The notes: a model not told the origin generated them from the letters alone. A DNA stretch of 64,000 nucleotides from Opisthocomus hoazin (GCF_030867145.1 NC_134428.1:22981537-23045536), one strand, 5' to 3'; positions 12,301-27,300 are shown, numbered from the stretch's first letter. Numbers and translations are program-made.

Positions 12301-15300
12301 GGTTGGCAGGGACCTCTGTGGGTCACCCAGCCCAACCCCCTGCCCAAGCAGGGTCACCCAGAGCAGGCTGCACAGCACTGCATCCAGGCGGGTCTGGAAT
12401 ATCTCCAGAGAAGGAGACTCCACAGCCTCCCTGGGCAGCCTGGGCCAGGGCTCCGTCACCCTCAGAGGGAAGAAGTTCTTCCTCGGGTTCAGCTGGAACT
12501 TCCTCTGCTTCAGTTTGTGCCCGTTGCCCCTTGTCCTGTCGCTGGGCACCACTGAACAGAGTCTGGCCCCGTCCTCCTGACCCCCACACTGCAGATATTT
12601 AGAAGCATTTCTAAGGTCCCCTCTCAGCCTTCTCTTCTTCAGGCTGAACAAGCCCAGCTCCCTCAGCCTCTCCTCGTAGGAGAGATGCTCCAGTCCCCTC
12701 ATCCACTCCTGCTATAAAAGTAGCTACGTAAGAAAAACCTGCATGCCTGCTGGCTTATGACCGTGACTGCGAGACTCTACCCTGCCTGTCAGGCTCGCTG
12801 TGTCAGATTAGATGGGATATCCCTCGGGATAAAGCCGAGGGAGACTTCATCCCTTGTTAGGCTCGGTGGGTTACAGCAGAGCTGTGGTGTGCGCTGTGTG
12901 GGTGTCTCTTCCATCACGTGCTTCATCTGGTTTTGGTTTCGAATGTCTACACCCATCAGTGGCAGCTGGTCCCAAACCTTTTGCGCTTCGGCAGCTTTGC
13001 AGCTTTGGGCAAAACCTGCGCTCTCCTGCCTGCCCGAGCGCTCAGAGGGAAGCAGAGGGGTTTCCGTGGAGGAGCGGGACCTGCAGGAGAATCCTTCCCG
13101 CTCCGAGTGCTGCTGTAGTGTCTCGCCTGTAATGTGCAGATACTCTTTAGCAGCGTCTTTCCTCTCTGGGTGCTTCTGCAACTTCACTTAAATTTTAAGG
13201 AATTTAACCAGTGTAATAAAGTGGTATGAATGCTGCTAAGGAGGGGTTTGTCTGCTTTTGCGGAAGATTCTTGTGTCGTGCTGCTTCCCGGTTGATAAAT
13301 AACAAGCCCATGCGCAACTGTAGCACTTGCAGCCCTTCTGTTTTCCTTTTCTGCAAAGTGTGTGACTGGGAGACGGTTGGTTTTGATCCAAAATGTAGAC
13401 CCTTTGCTCAGCGCTCTCCCCTGGTACAAGAAAGGGCTTAAACAGGACCCGGGTCCTGGACGCACGATCCCACCTGCGCTGCAGCAGAGGAGGAGCAGGC
13501 GTGCAGTGGTATCGCTCTCTCAGGGTACATTAAGGCTGAGATTAGAATGCCCAGCTCCTCATGGCCTACTTCAGAGATGGATGTAGTCATTGCAAATGCA
13601 ATTTTCTCTGTGGTTTGTTGGTGGCTTGTCGCTGCCTCGTCAGCAGGTCCTGGCGGGGCTCGGCAGGTTCGTTGCCTGCGGCCACATCACAGCCAGGGCT
13701 GCGCAGGCTGGCGTCTGCCCGCTCCCTCCTCCGCTTCTCTCGGGATTCGGGATGGGCAGGGTGGCATTTACTTTCCGCTGTGTTTTTGTGGAGCGGGGCT
13801 GGGTTGCCACCACCGTGGGAGCACTCAAATGTGGGATGTGCCGCCCCATAGCATTGGTTTATTGAACAGGCTTCCAGACCCCGGTTTTCCGTTGCTCCCC
13901 TTGCTCTAGCCCATTTCAGAGGCTCCAGCTGCGTTTCACACACTGCTGTCCTTTCCTCCTCCGCTCCGCAGCACGTGGAGGAGCTCGGCCTCCAGGGAGC
14001 AGAAGCGTTTCCACCACGTCCTTGCAGGGCTGGCGGGAGTTATCCCACGCTGTCTTGGTTGCTTTTCTCAGAGCTTCAACATCCCAGTGCCCCTGCTCTG
14101 GAGGAAAGAGCAGGTGTCGTTTGGGCGGTGCAGCGCTGGGATTTCCCTGTATTTCCAGCCTCAGGAGCTCAGTCTTGTTTTGAACCCTGCAGCCTTGCAT
14201 CGGTAGCACATAGTTTGTCCTTCGTAACACATAATAGCGGGACAAAACTGCCTGCAGTCTTGCTAATCCCTTTCTTCTCCTGCCTCTGTAATGCCAGCGT
14301 AGCGGTAGGAAATTGCAAGAGAAGGGCTAGGAAGGGGACAGCCTGAATAAACTGTACAGCAGCTCTCTGTTCTTCCTGGGAGCGGACATTTAGCCTCCAC
14401 ACAGTAGAATGATCCAATTTAACTGTTTCTGGTCTCTTTTATCGCTGTGCTGTGTTTTGTCAAGCTGCTGCTGTTGTCTGCTGGGTGTGGGCGCTTCCAA
14501 CCCTCCGCTCTGATCGCCTCTCTCCTCTCTTGCAGCCCGACCTGCTGAACTTCAAGAAGGGCTGGTTGACAAAGCAGTATGAGGACGGGCAGGTGAGTCT
14601 GGGAGAAGGTCTGCCCTTCGCATCAGCCTTCAGTGCCACGGTCGGTCCCGGTTTCTGGCAGCTGACAGCCACTCCAACGTGCCAGCTGTGCAGGGGCTGC
14701 TTTCAGCGCTGCCGAAGCCCCGATGTCCATGCAGGGTAGATCAGTATTGGGCCGTGCTCGAGATGGGAGAATCCAGACGTAGGCACTCGGGGCAGAGCAG
14801 CGACAGGGAATTTGCACGGCTCTGGAGCCGGGCAGCAGTGGCTGTGTGTGAGCCCTGTGCAAGCGGTGTTTGTCTTGGAGCGGGAGTAGCTGGTGCTCTG
14901 TCCTGGGGAAGTTTCAAAGCCCCACGGCTGGATATCGAGTCGTGTGTTTCTAGGGAGCCAGGGCAGCTTAGATAGCAGCGCTGGTTTCGTGTTCCCGTTC
15001 TCGTATTAGTCTCCTCTCCCTTGTGACCCAGCAACCTCTTTGGCGTCAGTAATGAGGCTCAGGAAAGGTCTCCTAAGCGCCGGGGAAATGGCAAAGCCAA
15101 GAAATAAAGAAGTGCCTCTGAGCTGGCGCTGAGTGAAGCAGCCCCTGCCGTGTTCCTCCTGTCCATTCCCGGAGGGATGCGGGATGTGTGGCTCTATCAG
15201 AGCCTTAGCGATGGGCATTGATGCCAGGGCAGTGTGGGTCCCTGGCTGGTTGCACACCATCCCTTGTCTGGATTTCCTTCCTTCCTGCTCAGCCTGGTGA

Positions 15301-18300
15301 GGGAGAATGAGGATGACTTGCCCACGGCTGCGAGTGCCGTGGGCTGGGCTCCGCTGCGGGTACCCACTGGTGTGTTGGGCCCTGGGGCTGAGGACCCATC
15401 TGCAGGCAGCCAGAGCAGGAGTCAGCTGCTGGAGCGAGTGCTTGATTAACTGAAAGCTGCCCTGGGGAAGCCTGTGCCTCTCTGGGAGCGTGTGGAAGGA
15501 GTATTTGTATAGAGCAAGGGCCAGGAATAGTCTCCAACTCAGTTTCTAGGTACTGCAGACAAACCATGAATGTTTTACTGCTTTTTTTAATTGTTTTTTT
15601 TTAATAAAAAGTCCCTCCAAGGCTTTAAGTGCGGCCACTAAAAGCATCGTCTTAGTGGAGCTAATGGAAAGGCTCCAACTGCCCCATGGCTCTGGCGATG
15701 TTTCACCATCACATGCAGGATTGGTGACGCTGAGGGTCCGGTGCTCTGCCGGTGCGGCAGCGCTGGGGAAATCGGGGTCCTGGCAGTGCAAACCATCACG
15801 GTGTCCCTTGCATTGCCGACTGTTTGGGTCTCCCCTTCCCCTCGGGAGGGTCTCTTTGTGAAGCCGGGTGTGGAGCTGGGAAGGGAGAGGCTGCGAGCTG
15901 CCTCCCTGCGGAGCATCGCTGCTGGGTGACCTGTGATGAGCTGCCCGGGCTTTGCTGGTAACTTCCCCATCTCGGTTGTTTCCTAGTGGAAGAAGCACTG
16001 GTTTGTGCTGACCGACCAGAGCCTGAGATACTACCGGGATTCGGTGGCGGAGGAGGTAGGAGTCTTCCCCAGTGGCATTCAACCCATTGCTCTGCACCCA
16101 GGGCAGCCACAGGTGCTCTTAAGCTGACCATGGGCAGGTTGTCTTCCCAGATGCCGGGGTCCTGGAGCACCGCTCTTCTGGGCTTTGCGCTTCCCGAGGA
16201 CCTGCTGCGTGCCTCCCCGCGAGCCCACCGCGCTCTGGGGTTGCAAAGCACTACGGCTTATTTTACCTCTTCCCTCTCCAGGCAGCTGACCTGGATGGAG
16301 AAATCGATTTATCCACGTGCTACGATGTTACGGAGTACCCGGTTCAGCGAAACTACGGCTTCCAGATCCACGTAAGGAAAATGTGGGCAGGAGGAAGAGT
16401 CCGGCTGCGGGACGGCCGATGGGGCTGCTCATGCCGTGCTGCTGCCTGGGGATGCTCATCGGAGACAGGGAAAACATCTCCCCAGACACCTAAGAGAGGC
16501 CACCTGGCATCACCCCCTTGCTCCAGCGAGCTGTGGCCTTGGGTTTGAGAGCTGGTTTTTCGGTGCTCAAAAAATGGAGGGGGAAAGAGAAGATTTTGTC
16601 TCAGCGTTAGGGTCTCAGCTGCAGAAAAACTAGCCTGATGGCTGAGAAACGCTGATTCTCCCCGTGAGCGTGCTGGGTGATCGGGGCTGGGTGCAGGGTT
16701 GGGGCGGGGGGGGTGAGAAGGTGCTGGTGGGTGCAGTCAGCTGCTATGAGCTGGTCTTCCTCTCCCCGTAGACGAAGGAAGGAGAGTTCACCCTCTCCGC
16801 CATGACGTCGGGCATTCGCCGCAACTGGATCCAGACCATCATGAAGCACGTTCGCCCCACCACTGCTCCTGATGTAACAAGGTAAAGGGAGGAATTTAGA
16901 AGCCCCTGCAGTTGTCTGGTTTGCTGTGCAGGAGAAACTCGCCCCTCATCCCCTTTCTTTCCTCTTTTCTGAGCCTGTCCGTTCCTGGAAGTTGCGGCTC
17001 TTTCTCACATCCCTCTCTCTGGGCTTAATTTGGATACGCTTTGTGGGGATGCTGATATGCTGAGTTACTCTTAGGCCTGCAGATTTCAAAGAGGGTTGAA
17101 AATGTGGCTTTAATTTGTGCATAGGAATATGAAATACTGTTCCTATATCAAGGCTCCTCTGGATTCCCACCAGGTATTGTGAAACCACTTGGATTCAGTT
17201 GTGCTGGGTTCCCCCTTTCCTCTGGCTACTGTTCAGCACGAGCTGCCCAGCCCCTCCGCGGGTCACGGCAGCACGAGCCCAGGGTTCAATTTAGAAGCTG
17301 TTTGGCTCCGATATATTTTTAAACTCCAGGCAGCGAATCGTCTTCCCTCCTCTTTTGATCTTCCAGATAGCTGCCGCGGCTCCTTCCCCTTTCGCGTTAG
17401 TAGTGCTCGCGTCTCCTCCTGCCGTCAGTGCCAGAGGAAGGGACCCCCCCACTTCACAGAGTGCGATCTGTGAGCGCTTGCGGCTGGGGGTGAAGGGTGT
17501 TTGACCTCCTCACAGCTAACCGCGCCAGCCGCACTCGTACGGGCCACCTCTTACAGGCTTCGTGGACACGGCCGCACCGTTAACTGCGTCTCCTGTCCCT
17601 CCCTGCAGCGAGCAGGTTTTTTGCCAGGTTTGTCCCCACATTGACGGAATGGCTCTTCTCACCCGGGGCTGTTGACCTGGAGATGCTCCAGCCGCTCCTT
17701 CCCCATCCCGCTTGGCACTCGGCCACCGTTGCCCAGCCTTGCCCGAGCTCTGGTGGATCTCGCGGGGGTCTCGGGGAAGCCGCCTCTCTCCTCACTCCTG
17801 TGTATGTTTGATTTCCATGCAATCCCAGGAAAAACTTCTCTTTGAAACTATCCGTGCTGAAGCCCAGGTTGGAAAACTGTGTTCTCTCCTGTATTAACGT
17901 TTTGTGGTTTGTATATCTCGTGATTCACTGCATGCTCCTCCTTTTCTGCACCTCAGATGGGAAGTCCTGCAGTTTCCATTTATTTTTCTTGATTTTCTTT
18001 TTTTTTTTTCCCTTTTTTTTTTTTTTCCCCCCCTTTTTTTTTTTTTCTTGAAATAAAAGCCAGAGAGAAGGGAAGAAGCAGCCTGCTCTTGACACTTGAT
18101 TTCCCCACACTGGTATCTTCCGATGTGACTAGATACGAAGATGAAGACCAAGGAAATTTGAGGGGACCTCTCTGCCTCTAAAGAGCCAGATACATTTATA
18201 GCCTAACAGGTTACTGTAGCACGGTGCTGCTGTGCTCACTGCCTCTGCGTCTGCTCTGAGCCCGTGCAAAGAGGTTTGTCTTGGCTTACCCCAGTGAGAG

Positions 18301-21300
18301 GGTCCAAGCACAGGTACCAGTTGGGCAGTAGCTTGTTAGGCTGCATAAACAGACCGGGAATCTCAGACTTGAGCTGGGGTAAAAGGAATTACAGGTGCAC
18401 TTGTGTTTTCCACCAAGCTGGTTTCGGATGGGGTAGAGCCTGGCACGGGTTAGTCACGTTGTGGAGAAGTTGTGTGGGGCTGTGCTCACCCGGTGCCTGC
18501 TCGCAAGCCCTTTGCCGTGGCATGTGGGTGCACGGGGTGTCCCAGCCCGTCCCGCCTGGCTTCGGGCACGTCGTTAACATCTGCGGCTTGTGGACGGGGC
18601 TGCTGGAAAGCCGGAGGACAGACTGCCAAAGGCTCGTCATGGAGAGGTGGCAAACGTCTGCACGGCGCGGCCGGAGTGTGAGAGGGACGTTAGTCTGGAT
18701 GCTCGGCTGTGCCGGAGGGCGGTGGTGTTCGGCCGGTCCTGGGGGCCAGTCCCGCTCTGCATGCTCTCGTTAACCCTCTGCCATGTCTCCCCTGAGCCAA
18801 ACACACGTTTTCCTGGTTATTCATGTCCTAATTACTGTTTGTATTGCTGCGTGTGTCAGCACCTGGGGAGGGGAGGCAGGTTCTGCACTGCTCCCTGCCC
18901 TCAGCAGTGCCCTGCAAACTGCAGAGGCACTAATTACGCTCTGCTAACGATGACCATGCAGATATAAAATACCCACAAGAAAGAAAGTGGCCGCTTCAGC
19001 GTTGGGTCCTTCTTCAGCTCCCAGCCTTGGTGAGGCTGAGTTCCCCAGTGCCCCCCCCCAGTTCCCTGCAGCCCTCATGTGCTGCTTGTCCACTGTCACA
19101 GCGTGCTCGGCTCACAGCTTGCACTGCTCCCACAGCCACCTGTATTAAAACCAAAAAACTTTGTGTTTTGACCTATAAATACCATTGTGCAGCAAAGACC
19201 CCCCCTCCTGTGTGATCTGAATTAATTTGTCTGGGATGGGAGAGAGGTGTAATGCTTGAGCAGAATTAATAGCCGTGGGGCACCTGCGGGAGATGAAATG
19301 AGGAACTTCGGGTCAGTCTTCTGAGTCTCTTAACTCGGTTCCCCGCGGCCGTCGCTCCGCTCCCTGACACACATCCCGTGCCCTTCGGAAAGCAGCCGAG
19401 GAGAAATGAGCTCGCGAGAGATGTCACCTCTAGAAATGCCGAGCTTCTTCCACGTGGTATTCAGAGCAGCAGAATTTCTGTCTCCTAACAACGTCCAAGG
19501 AGACCCAGGGCCCCTTTTTTCCTAGCGCTCTGCTCCGTCTTAAGACTCCATCTCATCCCCGCTTTACTTATTTAAAATGCAGCTGTAGTCACTGCCTGGC
19601 TCCAGACTGCGCGCACGGCTTTGGAGTCACGCAGTATCTTCTGATGGGTGAGGAGCAAGGAGGTTCCGTCGTGATGCCTTTTGGGTTGATGTCATTAGCT
19701 GGAGGTGACAGAGCTGAAGATGGGATTATCTCTGAGCTGGTTTTAGCCTGTAACTGCTCGAGTTTCTTGAAACCCCAGCTCTACTGAGGCTGTGGTTTGG
19801 TCGTGGGTGAAAGTGCATCGGAAGATACTAGCTCCGGACCCATGCAGCGTCATCTCTTCCGCTCCGTTCTTTGTTTTGGGCACATGGCACATACAGGAGG
19901 TCGCTGGCTGCGGGCGCTGGGCTGTGTTACCGAGGCGGGAGGAGAAGCTGTGGCTGCTGCTCCCTCCCAGTCATGGTGGCCTCGGAGCTTGCGGTCCTGG
20001 GGGTCAGAGCCCAGTGAGCAGCGGTTTGCCTGCAGCGAAGGGCCCGGGGAGCTGCTTTCCAGCTCTTCCCACTGTGCCCTGCTAGAAAGCTTGTCGAGGC
20101 TGTGCTGGAGGCTGGAGCCCGGGGGATGCTATGGTTGTACTGGGAGGGGGGAGAGCCAGGAGCTGCCCTGAGCTGCAGGGCAGTGCCTTGGAAGGCACCT
20201 CGGGGGCTCCTTATAGCAAGGAGGGTTCAGCAGGTGCCTGCCGATCCCTCAGGACAGACTTCCTCTGCAAACTTAGCATACTGCTATTTTCTTTTTTAAT
20301 TTTGATGCATGTTCCAAGGCTGGCATGTCTACATCTAATAAGCTAATACTGCATTATGGATTATCCATAGGTTGGAAACAGTATTGCCCTCCCCTGTTAA
20401 CTTTCCCTGCTTGACGAGTATGTCTCCCCTCTCAACCCACCACTCTCTAACTCAGCACTAAAAATCATCCCTTGCTTGAGAAATCAGCATTTTCAGTGAC
20501 TTCCACGGTGTGTTGAATAACTCTTGCTCTCCTTGCTGCACCAACAACTGCACGTACGGCGTGCAGCCCCGTGCCGGGGTGGCTGCCCGCGCTGCCCGCA
20601 AGGCTGGTTGCCCCGGGGGAGATCTGCGCCTTCAGTGCAGATAGTGGCACGGAGAAGTTTTCGACCCATTAATACCCCGACTTTTGCCAAGCTCAAGGAA
20701 AACCTTCCCCCTGTTACCCAAGACCTCTGGGAGCTGCTCTGTGCTTCTCCGCCCCACAGCTCCGAAGCCAGACTGACTTTGGTGGGACTGGTGGCATCCT
20801 CCCCGCAAGCACGTGACGATGGCCGCGTCGACCGGCGCGTGTGCATGGAGCCCCGCAGCCGGGGAGGCAGGCGGGGAGCCAGCTGCGGGCGCCGGAGGAG
20901 CTTCCGAAGCCTCTTCCCCGCCTGGCAGGATGGCTCAGGGTCGCTGCCTCGGCCACTGGCTGCTGCTGGGTCGCGGTGGCCGGCCCCGGGGTGGCTGCTG
21001 AGGAGGAGCGAGATCGGGATCGGCTGCTCTCCGGGGACCGGGGGGTGCCCGCGAGCAGCCGCTTGCACCAAGGCTTTGCACACCAGCAACCCTGGGGAAG
21101 GGCAGCGGCGGCTCCTGCGCCCGAGAGGCAGTGGGGGACGGAGGGGCAGGGGGGCACCCACATGGCATTGGCTTGGGCTTCCAGCAGCCCCTTTCCACCC
21201 GGCTCTTCGAAGCATGCCTGGGAGCGCCTGGCCGTCTCGAGCACCCACTGACACTTTTCTTCACCCTCTCTCTGTCCTCGCAGCTCCCTGCCGGAAGAGA

Positions 21301-24300
21301 AAAGCAAAACAAGCTCTTCCTTCGAGACTAGTCCAAAGCCGAGCGAGAAGCCAGATGTGGAGCAAGCTGAGCTGGACCCGGAGCAGAAGCGGAGCCGAGC
21401 CCGGGAGCGCCGGCGAGAAGGACGATCCAAGACCTTTGACTGGGCCGAGTTTCGCCCCATCCAGCAAGCCCTGGCGCAGGAGCGCGCAAACGCTGCAGAC
21501 TCCTCTAAGAGCGGCTCTGCCGCCTTCCCCGGGGACGCCGGGGCCACTGATGCTGACCCGGGAGAGCTGGAGCGGGAGCGGGCCCGGCGGCGGGAGGAGC
21601 GGCGCAAGCGCTTTGAGATGATCGATGCCGTGGACGGGGCAGGATCGGAAGAGGTGCTAAGGATGGAGGTGGACCGGATCCTGCCCATCTCGACGGACAT
21701 CAAACCGCAGAACGTCCACGTCGAGATCGAGCAGCGCTGGCACCAGGTGGAGACCACGCCGCTGCGGGAGGAGAAGCAGATCCCCATCACGCCCCTGCAC
21801 CTCGCCCACGCCGAGGACCGGGACGAGGGGCTGACGAAGCAGCACTTGACCACGCTGCTGGAGAAGGAGGTAAGGTGGGGTGCAGGCCACTGCAGGAACT
21901 GTAGGAAGCTGAGCAAGGTTTAAAAAAGCTGCGTTTGTTTCTACTTTGTGACAGCGACGAGTGGGGATGCTGTAGGATCCCCTGGGAGCTGGCAGGGCAC
22001 AGATCTGTGTCCGTTCCCATCTGGCTCTGCTGGCAGCCTGCCTCTGGTGAGATGGGTACAGTCCACGTGTGTTAAGCAGATTCTAAATTCAAGCCCATGC
22101 TTCTGTGTGCCTCTGCAGCTGTAGATTAGTGTCTGCAGTTATGTCTACCAGGCTATAAGCTGGCTTGGGTTATAGCACACAGCACAAAGGTTCCCTGTTT
22201 GCGGAGCCCGCATCAGGCCATCTTACGATTTTAGGAACAGAGAGGGGGAGGCTCAGCTCGCTTGGAAGAGGTCCACGCCTGGGATAACAAAGGTTTTTGT
22301 TGGTTGGGCTGAAGGTGTATTAGCAGGAATGGAAAGGGTGCAGGCGTGGAGTAAGCAGGAGTATCGCTGATCTGAACCGGGCTGGGATTTGCCTGGGTCC
22401 TGCCTGGCACGAGCTGGTGCCATTCGTCCTTAGCTTTGCGGTGAGCTTTACGAATTAAACTACCGCGTAGCTTAGTTCTTTCAGGGGGAGGGATCTTGCC
22501 TGGCAAAATGAAATCCAGATCCCAGAGCAGAGCAAAGCAGTGGTGCCATCAAAAGCCCCGTTCATTCTGCTCTGCGTCCCCTCCGAGCCGCCGACTCCTG
22601 ATGTCCGACCCCCTGCCCACTCCCTGGACGCTGTCTCTGTTCGTGTCCCTCCAGCTGGAGCAGAAGCAGAAGGAGGCCCTGGAGCTCCTGGAGCAGAACC
22701 GGCACCTGCAGGACCAGCTGAAAGTGGCACTGGGCCGGGAGCAGAGTGCCCGGGAGGGCTACGTGTTGCAGGTAGGAGAGCGGGGAGGAGAGAGAAGCCT
22801 GTCTTCCTCTGCGCCCGAAGGGGACCCTGGGTGGGCTTCAGTCCCGGGTGTTCGTGGGGGCACCCTGGTCGATGTGGAGATCTGCACCGCTCTGCAAGAG
22901 GTTTGACCTTCTTGGAAATTTTGCTCGTTCTGTAGTCGTACCAGGATCATCTGCTTAACAAAACCACTGAGCTGGGATGCGGTCGACAGAAGATAGCATT
23001 ACCTACTGGCGTTCCCGAGGGAAAACAGCCATGGGAGACAGATGGGACCTCAGCAAAGTCCACCTCGGATCCATCCTGTGCTGTGTTTGCCTATGCAGCA
23101 GCTCTTCCCCCTTGCTGTGCCCCGGGTTGTCCCCTCGGGCAGTGAGGTCCACCTAAGGCTTGCGAAGCCTCTCGTAGCCCAGCGTTGCTCCTGGCCGGGG
23201 AGTTTGTGTGGCGGTTACGTGGGCAAACACAGCACCTGCCGGCGTACCCCCCCGGCCCGTTCCCCGCAGCCAGAGAGGGATTTGCACCGGCACGACCTGT
23301 TGTCACCTTGGGTGGTTTCTTCTGTTACCAGATGCCTTTCTTGCAAAGCCTAGAAGTGTGTTTTGGAGGTTCTGGCAGAAGAGATGGGAAAGTCTCTTGG
23401 GAAGCCTTTCCTCCCCTCCTCCAAACGCAGCGGACTTTTTCCAGCCCTTGCTCTGGGAGCATCTGTGCCTGGAGGAGCTGTGGTGCCTGCAGGGCAGCTT
23501 CTGGCTGCTCTCCTGGGTCCGTAGTCCTGTTTTGTGCAGAGTCAGCGTTTTGACCTGCTCAAATCTACTTGGCCAAACTGGCTCTGGATTGAAGTCACCA
23601 CACGCTGTACTCCCAGGGCAGCAAACCCGGTGTCGACGCTGAGCCTTGTGTCCTTATTTCTCACGGGAGAAATTTCCCCCGAAGAAGGCACCAACTAAAG
23701 CACAGGAAGTTCTGTCTGAATATGAGGAAGAATTTCTTCACTCTGAGGGTGACAGAGCACTGGAACAGGCTGCCCAGGGAGGTTGTGGAATCTCCTTCTC
23801 TGGAGATATTCAAGACCCGCCTGGACAAGGTCCTCTACACCCTGCTGTAGGTGACCCTGCTTCGGCAGGAGGGTTGGACTAGATGACCCACAGAGGTCCC
23901 TTCCAACCCCTACCATTCTGTGATTCTGTGAAGTTGCATGGGCAGTGGAGCCGGCCCAGGTCGGGGGGCATCTTGCCTTCCTTGCCGGAGATCTCCTTGG
24001 AGGAGATATTAATGCATTTATTTCTGGAGTCCCCGAGCTGACAGTGCTGGCTTGGAGGAGCTCCATTTTCACTTGGCAGTGTTGGAAAACTAACCAACTC
24101 CCACTTCCCTGGGGCAAAGGTATCTGACCTTGCTTTGCCTGGAGCCTGGAAAAATCAGGGAATGAGGCTAAAAGCTGGATGCTGAATCCGCCGTCAGATT
24201 GGCCGTGTTGAGGTTGGCAGCAGTGCCTCGATACGAGGAGGGGGGGCAAGAGGGGAAGTCTGCAGAAGGGCTGAGCAGATCGTCGCTGCAGTAAGAAGTG

Positions 24301-27300
24301 ACCCAAGCTTGGACCTAAAGTTTGAAAGGGTTTTTGGAAGGACTGGGGGCTTTTTCTTGCTCCAATCTAGTTGTTCTGAGCATTTCCCTTACATTTCCCC
24401 GGGAGCAGAGGGATTAAAGTGCCGAGGCAGAAGGGAGGAACCCCACCAAACCCTGCTAGGGTGAAGGGAGTGAAAGCGCTGAGGCGGGGGTCTGCGGCCC
24501 CAGACTGCGGGCAAACATCACAGCCCTTTTTTTTTGGACGGACCATCTGAATTTCGCGTGCCCCTCACTTCCATCATGCCTAATTTTGGAGAGGTTCCGA
24601 CGTTGTCTGTGGGGCGGGAGGATGGAGGAGCCTGACTGCTGCCAGCCTGTCCCTCCCGAGCTGTCCGGGGGGCACCGACCCCTCCTTGGCAGCACGAACA
24701 GCCCCATCCAGACCCCCAGGCGTTGCCCTGACATCAAAGACGCTGCGCGTTTCGTGAGGCAGCTGCTGAGATGCCCACCCCGATGCATGTGCCATGCACC
24801 AACGCCTCTCCGGCCTCGCGTAACCCCTCTCTCGCTCTGAGCTTCCTCGGGATGGGGCACCCCAACTTTGAACCCTACTGGGGGGAACGGCGGGGGCTCC
24901 TGCTCCTCGCAAACGGGCCGGAGCCGTCCCCGGCTCTGGTCACGGCGGGCGGGAGGGGTCACGTACTAACCTGTCCCGGGCAGATGTTCTTGCATGTTTT
25001 TGGTGTAAAGCATGAAATTTAACTTAACGTAACTGAGTGTCACATCTGTGGGCTTTCCTTATCAGCAACCAGAGTACAGCAAGGCAGGCCAAATTCCTAG
25101 GCTTCACGCTGTGCTTCTCTCGCCTCTTCCTGTCTGTGTATTTTTTTTAAAGATACATAATTTCTGTCGCCTTTTGCATGACTCTCTCTGTGAGTTTTCT
25201 CTCTGCATGCTACATTGCTTTGGTTTGAATCTCACACAGGTTGGTTTCTTTTATTTTACATTCTCATCACACCTTTTCCCTCCCTTCACTTGTCGGGCTT
25301 TTTATTTTGTCCTTTGTTTTCTTTATTTTGCAGGTTAGAGAAATTAGACCCTCCCTAGTCTTAAACTGTAGCGTAACAACATCTCTTTAATGCGATGAGC
25401 AGCCACTAAGTCCTGTCTGGCAGTCGCAGAAATGACATCGCCACGCCGGCTGTCCTGCCTCCCTGCGTCTGGGTGGGATGTGATGTCATTTGCTGTCACC
25501 TCGCTTTCTGTCGTTGCTTTTGGTCGGTAGGACTGCGTTACCTGAACTGTGCACTTTTTGTTTCACGACAAAGCAGACAAACGTGCTAAAAAAAGCAAGT
25601 CCTTTCTTCTCGACCTGTTCCCATCCCCTCCTCCTCCTCACCCTTCCCGTTTTTCTCTCGTCTGTCCGTCTCTGTTTTACTGCTGGTGTTCCTTTTTCAT
25701 CGTTTTTTGGTTCTATTTGATTTTGGTTTTTTTTTTTCCTTTTAGCCTGTTACTGTACAGCTGTTTTGATGTTGTGGTCCGTGTTTTCTGTTACTGGAAA
25801 GCAGCTGTTGCTCATTCAAAAAAAAAAAAAACAACCAAAAAAAGTTAGTTAAAACAAACAAAAAAAATTGTGCCAGGAATAAATCATCCCAATTGGAGCA
25901 TGTGGGTGGCAGCCAAAGCGCTGCGAGGAGCTTTTCCGTGGCCTATCTGGCCAGAGGTGTGACACTCAGAAGGGAGAGCCAAGAGTGTTACTAATCTAGT
26001 ATTTAATCAATTTTTTTAAGACCGAGGTGGCCACCTCGCCATCAGGTGCCTGGCAGAGGCTCCACAAAGTCAACCAAGACCTCCAAAGCGAGCTGGAAGC
26101 CCAGTGCCAGCGCCAAGAGCTGATCAATCAGCAGATTCAGTCACTGAAGCGCAGCTACGCCGAGGCCAAGGACGTGATCCGGCACCACGAAGCCGAGATT
26201 CAGAGCCTGCAGGCGAGGCTCAGTAACGCAGCAGCCGAGCTCTCCATCAAAGAACAGACCCTGACCAAGCTCAGGAGTGACCTGAGGAGCGAAAAGGAGA
26301 AAGCCAAAGAGCAGCTGGAGGAGTGGCAGCACGGCGAGGCCGCGCTCAGCTCCCAGCTGAAGGCCAGCGAGCAGAAGCTGAAGAGCGCGGAGGCTCTGCT
26401 CCTGGAGAAGACCCAGGAGCTGCGGGACCTGGAGATGCAGCAGGCTTTGCAGAGGGACCATCAGAAGGAGGTGCAGCGGCTCCAAGACAGGATCGCTGAC
26501 CTGAGCAGGCAGCTGAACACTAGCGAGCAAGCGCGGATCCTCATGGAGGAGAAGCTGCAGAAGAATTACGAGGCTTTGCTGGAGAGCTGCGAGAGGGAAA
26601 AGCAGGTTTTAATACGGAGTCTGAAGGAGGTGGAGGATAAGGCCAATGAGTATGAGAACCAGCTGCAAAATAACGAGCAGCAAATGGAGATTCTGCAGAA
26701 GGAGAAGCTGAGCGCGAAGTTCGAAGGCAGCGAGCTTGTCCACCAGCTGGAGGAGCAGCTGGTGATGAAGGAGACCAGCATCCAGAAACTCGCAGAGCAC
26801 ATCAAGGAGCTCGAAAGAGAGAGAGATCAGATCAAATGTCGGTTCCACGAGCTCATGAATCAGGTTGCTGAGTCAGATAATGAAGTTGCAAAGCTGCAAG
26901 CAAAGTTGAAAATGGAAGAGACCAACTACCACAACCTGGAGCAGTCGTTCGAGGAGGTGTCGGATCAGTTCCAGGGTGTGCAGAAGGTGCTGAAAGAAAA
27001 AGAAGAAGAGCTGAGACACGTTAAGGAAATGCACTTGAGAATTTTGGAGAAGAAAGATCAAGATCTCAGTGAGGCTTTGGTTAAAATGGTTGCTTTAGAT
27101 AGCAGTTTAGAGGAGACGAAAGTAAAGCTAAAGGCCAAAGAGGAGGCTTTAAAGAAATTAGCTAGTGTAGGCACAGGTCCGTGTGCTGAGGAGGCGGAAG
27201 ACCTTGGCCCCAGTCTTGAGGCTGATGAAAGTCATCCATCCCAACTGGGGCAGCCTCTGCAAACTCAGGATGTCCTCCCAGCTCTGACTTACGCACTGAA

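Noticed and set aside
18052-18057. Intronic AATAAA after the pyrimidine tract as an early MPRIP poly(A) site
   Set aside because: It is an isolated hexamer 1.2 kb past the nearest exon with no G/T-rich downstream element that stands out.
20524-21621. Open frame of 365 codons overlapping an MPRIP exon
   Set aside because: It runs through intron and exon in another frame than MPRIP. The true exon 21284-21869 has matching splice sites and conserved protein.
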